From: Streptomyces luteogriseus
Lineage (GTDB): Bacteria; Actinomycetota; Actinomycetes; Streptomycetales; Streptomycetaceae
Length of the DNA: 64,000 bases
Assembly: GCF_014205055.1 (NCBI RefSeq)
Contig: NZ_JACHMS010000001.1
Span: forward strand, 3,410,001 to 3,474,000
Reading direction: 5' to 3'
The notes below the pieces were generated by a model, which worked only from the letters and a program-made list of their open reading frames with translations, did no database searches and had not been told where the DNA came from. The stretch's first letter is position 1; each line of letters starts with the position of its first letter. Positions 59,046-64,000 of the stretch are shown one piece after another. Position numbers and translations under genes: made by a program.

Positions 59046-59987
59046 ATGTCCGGTCCCTCCCCGTTTGCCACCTGGTGGGCGACGTATGCGCTGGCGACCG
59101 GCATCGTGTCGGTCGGACTCGACTCCACGGGGTACGAGGTCCTCTCCCGCATCGCCCTCGCCCTGGCCTGCGCGGCCTGGCTGGTGGCGGCCGCGGGCCT
59201 CGCCCAGCGCAGGCACGGCCAGTGGCGGGCGGAGACGCCGGCCGCGCTCACCACCGTGGCCGCGACCGCCGTCCTCGGCACCGGCTTCTCCGCGGCCGGC
59301 CGGCAGCCCCTCGCCGAGGCACTGCTGGCGCTCGCCATGCTGCTCTGGGCGGTGCTGCTCACCGTGGAGGCCCAGGGGCGGCGCGGGACGGTGTTCCTGC
59401 GCTGCGTGGCCACCGAGGGGCTCGCCGTACTCGGCGCCACGCTCGCCGCGGCCGATGCGGTGGCCTGGCTCGCCCACGCGGCCCTGGTGCTGTTCTGGCT
59501 GGGACTCTCCCTCTACTGTCTCGCCCTGTTCCGCTTCCAGCCCCGGCAGGTGGAGGAGGGGTGCGGGGACCACTGGCTCGCGGCCGGCGCCCTCGCCGTC
59601 TCCGCCCTGGCCGGGGCGAAACTGCTCAGCGCCGACGGCCCGCGCCTGTATCTGTGGAACGAGGAGAACACCAGCGCCCTGCGCACGACGGTCGTCACTC
59701 TGCTCGTGCTCGCGCTGATCGCCTGCGTCGCCCTGCTCCTCGCCGAGCTCTTCTGGCCCCGGCACCACTACGACGTGCGGCGCTGGGCGACCGTGTTCGC
59801 CGCGGTCGTGACCGCCACGGCCGCCCTGGCGGTGGCCGCCGCGCTCGACGTCGCCTGGCTCGACGCCGCCGGGGAGGTGCTGCTGTGGATCGCGGTGGCC
59901 GCCTGGCTCGGGTGCACCGCCTGGGCTCTCACCGCCGCCCGGGCCGGCGCCCGGCGTTCCCAGGTCAGGTCCAGAGCACGGCGATGA
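59046..59987 (+). CDS. TehA/TDT-like polytopic membrane protein
   Basis: 313 residues with about 9-10 hydrophobic helices and little else (FATWWATYALATGIVSVGLDSTGYEVLS at the start). The first helix with its Gly/Ser pattern and the overall length fit the tellurite-resistance/dicarboxylate transporter (TehA/SLAC1-like) family of anion channels. The usual gating phenylalanine cannot be assigned from sequence alone. Its 3' end overlaps the next gene by 23 bp on the other strand. Confidence 0.65.
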   Translation: MSGPSPFATWWATYALATGIVSVGLDSTGYEVLSRIALALACAAWLVAAAGLAQRRHGQWRAETPAALTTVAATAVLGTGFSAAGRQPLAEALLALAMLLWAVLLTVEAQGRRGTVFLRCVATEGLAVLGATLAAADAVAWLAHAALVLFWLGLSLYCLALFRFQPRQVEEGCGDHWLAAGALAVSALAGAKLLSADGPRLYLWNEENTSALRTTVVTLLVLALIACVALLLAELFWPRHHYDVRRWATVFAAVVTATAALAVAAALDVAWLDAAGEVLLWIAVAAWLGCTAWALTAARAGARRSQVRSRARR

Positions 59988-60318
59988 AGATGTTCGCCGT
60001 GGTCAGCAGACCGACCAGGCCGAAGAGGCCCTTGTCCACCTTCTCTTCGTCCCGCTTCACGTAGACCAGGCCGAGGATCACGATCAGCAGGGCCAGCTTC
60101 ACGCCGATCTTGATGTTGTTCACGGACTGGTCGTCGGCCTGGTTGAGGCCGACCAGGATCACACCGGTGACCAGCATCGTGAAGGCGCCGTGCAGCATCG
60201 CGGGGGTGAAGCGGGCGATACCCTCGCCCATCGCCTTCAGCTGGGTGAGAAAGCCACCCAGGAGCGAGGCGATGCCGATGATGTGGAGGCCGACGAAGAG
60301 GTGGATGAGTACGTCCAT
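59965..60318 (-). CDS. small four-helix membrane protein
   Basis: 117 residues: HLFVGLHIIGIASLLGGFLTQL, FTPAMLHGAFTMLVTGVILVGL, IGVKLALLIVILGLVYV and FGLVGLLTTANIFIAVLW, with a charged loop (KRDEEKVDKG). Histidines in the first two helices could bind haem or metal, but that is speculation. Conserved in this position in Streptomyces as far as I recall. Convergent overlap of 23 bp with the TehA-like gene. Confidence 0.8.
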   Translation of the reverse strand: MDVLIHLFVGLHIIGIASLLGGFLTQLKAMGEGIARFTPAMLHGAFTMLVTGVILVGLNQADDQSVNNIKIGVKLALLIVILGLVYVKRDEEKVDKGLFGLVGLLTTANIFIAVLWT

Positions 60319-60738
60319 GGGGCCGGAGCCTAATCAGGCGCTCCTGGGGCACCCGACACCGGCCCACCGATGCATATATGCGCCCCATAGCACCCGATCA
60401 CGGTCACTCGCTCCGAATTCGACGCATCGGTCATCACGCTGAGTGAAGTGGACGGCGCCACGGCGGGGTCACGATCGCATACGGTCACCGCCGGTCCTCT
60501 CACGTCACTTCCGCACACCCGCCACCGGCCCGGCACGGCGACGCTTAGCGTCCTCCACCAGGTGCCCGGCTCCCCACCGCCGCCCGGGCCAGGGGCGGCA
60601 GTCGGACACCACCGCCGAGAAGTCCGGCGGCGATCCGCTCCCCCTGTGCGGGCCGTCGCCGGACGCGCAGGCCGCCCGTCCGCTCCCCCGGCGGCCGCAC
60701 ACACCCCTCGGCGGTCGAGGAAAGGACGTGGCCTCCAG
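60319..60738 (+). other. 420-bp gap upstream of the second NlpC/P60 gene
   Basis: Divergent region for the small membrane protein and the NlpC/P60 paralogue. It contains a 10-bp palindrome GCATATATGC (60372-60381) in an AT-rich island, several GTCAC words (60413, 60462, 60484, 60505) and a GC-rich leader with short stems such as CCGCCG..CGGCGG (60610-60640). None of the c-di-AMP riboswitch signatures found upstream of the paralogue are present. Confidence 0.6.
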
Positions 60739-61797
60739 GTGGCAGCGCACCGCAAGCCCCGACAGCGCTCGATGGGTGGCAGCAAGGCCCGTACGGCCGC
60801 CACGATCGCCCTCGCGGGCGCGGCGACAGCGACGGGCTTCGACGGCACAGGACACGCCGAACCCCAGCTCAGCCCCGCCCAGGTCAAGGCCAAGGTGGAC
60901 GAGCTGTACCAGGAGGCGGAGGTCGCCACCGAGAAGTACAACGGCGCGAAGGAGAAGGCCTACGCGGCCGGGCAGCGGCTCAAGGATCTCCAGGACCAGG
61001 CGGCGCGCAAGGAGGAGCGGCTCAACTCCGCTCGGGACGCACTCGGTTCGGTCGCCGCCGCGCAGTACCGCGCCGGGGGCCTCGACCCCGCGGTGCAGCT
61101 CGCCCTGTCCGACGACCCCGACCGGTACCTCGAGAACGCAGAGTTCGTGGAGCGGGTCGGCAACCGGCAGAACGCCGCCGTCGCGGGCGTACGCAATCAG
61201 CTGCGGGAGATCGAGCAGCTGCGCGGGGCCGCCCACATCGAGCTGACCTCGCTGAAGTCGCGGCAGAAGGAGCTGAAGCAGCACAAGAAGACGATCACCG
61301 GCAAGCTGGGCTCGGCACGGCAGCTGCTGTCCAGGCTCGGCGTGCAGGAACGTTCCCGGCCGGGTGCGTCGCCCGACCGCGCCTCCCGCTCGACGGGCGC
61401 GCGGGACACCCTCGCCGCCCCGGGCTCCGCCTCGTCGCAGGCGCCCAACCCCCGTGCCGCCGCGGCCGTCTCCTACGCCTACCAGAAGCTCGGCAGCCCC
61501 TACGTCTGGGGCGCCACCGGCCCGAACGCCTTCGACTGCTCGGGCCTCGTCCAGGCCGCGTACCGGGCCGCGGGCGTCTCCCTCCCCCGCACGACGTACT
61601 CCCAGATCACCGCGGGCCGCCGCGTCTCCCGCTCCGAACTCCTCCCCGGCGACCTGGTCTTCTTCTACGCCGGCATCAGCCATGTCGGCATCTACGTCGG
61701 CAACGGGCGGATGATCCACGCGCCGAACCCCTCCGCGCCGGTGCGCGTCGCCCCGCTGGACGAGATGCCGTTCGCCGGGGCGACCCGGGTCGTGTGA
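60739..61797 (+). CDS. exported NlpC/P60 endopeptidase, paralogue
   Basis: 352 residues from GTG 60739 (VAAHRKPRQRSMGG), which aligns with the start of the first paralogue (LASHRKSRPTG); the DNA just before both starts is also alike (GGA.AGGA.GT.GCCTCC). Coiled coil from ~45 to 215, a shorter linker and an NlpC/P60 domain with Cys in FDCSGLVQ, His in ISHVGIYVG and His in MIHAPN. Same reaction expected as for the paralogue. It lacks the riboswitch, so the pair is regulated differently. Only 9 bp separate it from the convergent response regulator. Confidence 0.9.
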   Translation: MAAHRKPRQRSMGGSKARTAATIALAGAATATGFDGTGHAEPQLSPAQVKAKVDELYQEAEVATEKYNGAKEKAYAAGQRLKDLQDQAARKEERLNSARDALGSVAAAQYRAGGLDPAVQLALSDDPDRYLENAEFVERVGNRQNAAVAGVRNQLREIEQLRGAAHIELTSLKSRQKELKQHKKTITGKLGSARQLLSRLGVQERSRPGASPDRASRSTGARDTLAAPGSASSQAPNPRAAAAVSYAYQKLGSPYVWGATGPNAFDCSGLVQAAYRAAGVSLPRTTYSQITAGRRVSRSELLPGDLVFFYAGISHVGIYVGNGRMIHAPNPSAPVRVAPLDEMPFAGATRVV

Positions 61798-61806
61798 GCG
61801 CCGGAG

Positions 61807-62547
61807 TCAGACCAGCCGGCGAGCCGTCGCCCAGCGCGTCAGCTCGTGCCGGTTCGACAGCTGGAGCTTGCGCAGCACCGCCGAGACATGCGACTCGACC
61901 GTCTTCACCGAGATGTACAGCTGCTTGGCGATCTCCTTGTACGCGTAGCCCCGCGCGATGAGCCGCAGCACCTCGCGCTCGCGCTGGGTCAGGCGGTCCA
62001 GGTCCTCGTCGACCGGCGGCGCGTCCGTGGAGGCGAAGGCGTCCAGGACGAAGCCGGCCAGCCGCGGGGAGAAGACCGCGTCGCCCTCCTGGACGCGGAA
62101 GACGGAGTTCACCAGGTCCGTGCCGGTGATCGTCTTGGTGACGTACCCTCGGGCCCCGCCGCGGATCACGCCGATCACGTCCTCCGCCGCGTCCGACACG
62201 GACAGCGCGAGGAAGCGGACCGGCTGCTCGGCGTCGCCCATCAACGGGGCGCAGCGGCGCAGCACTTCCACACCGCCCCCGCCCGGCAGATGCACATCGA
62301 GGAGGACCACCTCGGGCCGGGTCGCGGTGATGACCGTGACCGCCTGGTCGACGTCCGCGGCCTCGCCGACGACCTCGACTCCGGTCTGCTCGGTCTGCCC
62401 GATCTCGGCCTGGACCCCCGTGCGGAACATGCGGTGGTCGTCCACGAGGACCACGCGCACGTGCCGCCCGGGGCCGCCGCCCGACTCCGCGGGTCCGGCC
62501 GCCTCCGCCGATCCCGCCGTACCGTTCGCCTCGGTCGGGTCGCTCAT
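61807..62547 (-). CDS. NarL/LuxR-family response regulator
   Basis: 246 residues. Receiver domain ~30-150 with acidic pair DDH (Asp36-Asp37), phosphorylated Asp84 in LLDVHLPGG, and lysine in GYVTKTI. C-terminal LuxR HTH: LTQREREVLRLIARG, then YKEIAKQLYISVKTVESHVSAVL. Start overlaps the kinase stop by 4 bp. It is the partner of the PspC-domain histidine kinase encoded upstream and may bind the ATCAGGG sites in front of the pair. Confidence 0.93.
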   Translation of the reverse strand: MSDPTEANGTAGSAEAAGPAESGGGPGRHVRVVLVDDHRMFRTGVQAEIGQTEQTGVEVVGEAADVDQAVTVITATRPEVVLLDVHLPGGGGVEVLRRCAPLMGDAEQPVRFLALSVSDAAEDVIGVIRGGARGYVTKTITGTDLVNSVFRVQEGDAVFSPRLAGFVLDAFASTDAPPVDEDLDRLTQREREVLRLIARGYAYKEIAKQLYISVKTVESHVSAVLRKLQLSNRHELTRWATARRLV

Positions 62548-63836
62548 GACGTCTTCTCCGCCCTCTCCATCTCCAGCTCGACCTCCGTGCCGCCGTCCGG
62601 CACCGCGCGCAGCCGCGCCGTACCGCCGTTGCGCTCCATGCGGCCGATGATCGATTCTCTGACACCCATCCGGTCGGCGGGTATCGAGCCGAGGTCGAAG
62701 CCGGGGCCGCGGTCCCGGACGGACACGAAGACCGTCTTCCCCTCGACCTCGGCGAAGACCTGTACGGCGCCGCCCTCGCCACCGTACTTGGCGGCGTTCA
62801 CCATTGCTTCCCGCGCGGCCTGCATCTGCGCGGAGATCCTCTCGTCGAGCGGGCAGTCGCCCACGACCACGACCTCGATGGGCACGCCGTGCTTGTCCTC
62901 CACCTCGGCCGCGTTGTGCCGGACGGCGTCGGCGAGGGTGGTGGGCTCGTCGGCCTCGTCCTTGCCGGTGCCCTCGGGCTTGTAGAGCCAGGTGCGCAGG
63001 TCGCGCTCCTGGGCGCGGGCCAGGCGGCGGACCTCGTTCGCGTTCTCCGCGTTGCGCTGTATCAGGGTGAGGGTGTGCAGCACCGAGTCGTGCACATGGG
63101 CGGCGACCTCCGCACGCTCCTGGGCCCGGATGCGCATCAGGCGCTCCTCGGAGAGGTCCTGCGTCATGCGCACCAGATAGGGCCCGGCGAGCAGCGTTAT
63201 CCCGACGAGGACCGCGAGGGCCGCCTGCAGGACGGATCCGAGGTGGGCCGCGGAACCTTGCAGGACGAAGATGCCGGAGACGCCGGCCGTCACCAGCAGC
63301 ACGCCGCCCACCGAGCGCAGCAGCGTGACCGTGCGCCGGCGGCGGCCGACCTCGGCCCAGCGGGCCCGGCGGGCGTTGTCCGCCTGCCGCCAGACCAGGG
63401 CGACGCCCGCGCCGACGAACACCATCGGCCAGAGGTACGCCCTGGCTCCGCCGCTGAGGTTCACATTGCCCACGAAGACCATGGCCACCACGACCATGAG
63501 GAGCAGGGCCACGATCTGACCCTTGTCGGGTCTGCGCGCGACGAGCCTGCGGCGGCCGTCGGACGAGGTCTCCGCGGTCAGGGGGGAGGGCGGCTTCTGC
63601 GCCTCGACACCGCCGACGCCGAGCGGGACGAAGAACCAGAACGCGGCGTACAGCAGCGCGCCGAGGCCGTCGGCCATGAACAGGCCGACGAAGACCAGTC
63701 GCACCCAGATCACGGGCAGCCCGAGATGCCCGGCGAGGCCCCGCGCCACGCCCCCGAGCCAGCGTCCGTCACTGCTGCGGTAGAGCTTGCGCGGCGGCCG
63801 CGGTTCGGCGAGTGGCGCTGCTGCGGCTTCCGACAT
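62544..63836 (-). CDS. PspC-domain histidine kinase (DesK-like)
   Basis: 430 residues from ATG 63836 (MSEAAAAPLAEP); an upstream ATG at 63872 adds 12 residues. Residues ~15-75 form a PspC domain (KLYRSSDGRWLGGVARGLAGHLGLP and a hydrophobic helix). Several membrane helices follow, then a HisKA_3 dimerisation box with the phospho-histidine in HVHDSVLHTL and an ATPase domain with NAAKYGG (N box) and DRGPGFD (G1). PspC kinases of this type sense envelope stress. The upstream 164 bp hold repeated ATCAGGG sites. Confidence 0.9.
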   Translation of the reverse strand: MSEAAAAPLAEPRPPRKLYRSSDGRWLGGVARGLAGHLGLPVIWVRLVFVGLFMADGLGALLYAAFWFFVPLGVGGVEAQKPPSPLTAETSSDGRRRLVARRPDKGQIVALLLMVVVAMVFVGNVNLSGGARAYLWPMVFVGAGVALVWRQADNARRARWAEVGRRRRTVTLLRSVGGVLLVTAGVSGIFVLQGSAAHLGSVLQAALAVLVGITLLAGPYLVRMTQDLSEERLMRIRAQERAEVAAHVHDSVLHTLTLIQRNAENANEVRRLARAQERDLRTWLYKPEGTGKDEADEPTTLADAVRHNAAEVEDKHGVPIEVVVVGDCPLDERISAQMQAAREAMVNAAKYGGEGGAVQVFAEVEGKTVFVSVRDRGPGFDLGSIPADRMGVRESIIGRMERNGGTARLRAVPDGGTEVELEMERAEKTS

Positions 63837-63870
63837 GCCATTGATGGTCACATGTGCGGGAGGCGGGAGC

Positions 63871-63957
63871 ATCAGGGTCGACCCCTAGAGCTCCCCTGAT
63901 CTCCGCGGACCGCCCCTCGAACGCTTCCCGAGCGGCTTCTCAGGGCCGATATCAGGG
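63871..63957. promoter_or_regulatory. repeated ATCAGGG operator-like sites upstream of the PspC kinase
   Basis: ATCAGGG at 63871-63877, its inverse CCCTGAT at 63894-63900 (a 30-bp dyad), ATCAGGG again at 63951-63957 and a partial TCAGGG at 63940. The palindrome GGGTCGACCC (63875-63884) lies inside the dyad. The divergent gene beyond the edge would share these sites. Confidence 0.5.
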
Positions 63958-64000
63958 TCCGGCCAGGGTCGTTCCGACTCCCGCCGGGGCGCCGCGCCCG

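Noticed and set aside
60500..60738. A second c-di-AMP riboswitch upstream of the NlpC/P60 paralogue
   Set aside because: None of the signature words (GGGGACCCA, GGGGTGAATC, CAGCTAACC) occur; only generic GC-rich stems are seen.

Overview
The window is high-GC actinobacterial chromosome, almost certainly Streptomyces. The signs are a very strong third-position G/C bias, many GTG and TTG starts, many 4-bp ATGA/GTGA overlaps, and a block of housekeeping genes (icmB, pcrA, sucCD, purNH, folD, mdh, betaine genes) in an order I remember from S. coelicolor. I saw no rRNA, tRNA, CRISPR array, insertion sequence or phage gene. The left tenth looks like an accessory insertion; the rest is mostly conserved core with scattered unusual genes.

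Left part (1-13.6 kb). The 3' part of an EamA-type membrane protein is followed by a tightly coupled operon for a p-aminobenzoate-derived product. It encodes a small ABM-domain membrane protein, a PabA-PabB fusion with a 300-residue repetitive linker, two acyl-CoA ligases, a class A flavin monooxygenase and a PabC-like lyase. The lyase reading frame is broken inside a CGGG tetranucleotide tract. Next comes a small redox cluster: three AhpD/carboxymuconolactone-decarboxylase-like proteins, a MocR regulator and a PEP-mutase/isocitrate-lyase-like enzyme. Two genes here carry an in-frame copy of the same small hairpin repeat.

Middle part (13.6-42.5 kb). A leftward operon (betB, choline-oxidase-like GMC enzyme, ATPase, fused double permease, binding lipoprotein) takes up choline/betaine and oxidises choline to glycine betaine. 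A LysR/MFS pair, mdh, an 850-bp non-coding region with a 145-bp duplicated repeat, an XRE-DUF2690 membrane protein, DUF3017, folD, a kinase fused to an extracellular lytic-transglycosylase-like domain, an ALF-repeat exported protein, purHN, membrane proteins, a chimeric XRE/sigma-like/TM regulator and sucCD follow. Strong hairpin terminators lie between several convergent or tandem genes.

The most interesting locus is 42.6-50.9 kb. Two divergent operons encode MoxR AAA+ ATPase, DUF5682, an overlooked 48-residue ORF and a VWA protein on one side, and a SWIM zinc-finger protein and DUF5691 on the other. The shared intergenic region carries two outward-facing copies of a promoter motif matching the RecA-independent (PafBC-type) DNA-damage promoter: TTGTCAGTG, 8 nt, then a TAnnnT -10 (perfect for the SWIM side, one -10 mismatch for the MoxR side). 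The DNA repair helicase gene pcrA 10 kb away carries the same motif. This points to a DNA-damage-inducible MoxR/VWA/SWIM system.

Right part (50.9-64 kb). icmB (B12-binding mutase subunit), an exported/membrane lipase, an M23 peptidase, pcrA, a c-di-AMP (ydaO) riboswitch controlling an NlpC/P60 endopeptidase, a TehA-like membrane protein, a second NlpC/P60 paralogue without the riboswitch, and a PspC-domain histidine kinase/LuxR response regulator pair with repeated ATCAGGG sites upstream.
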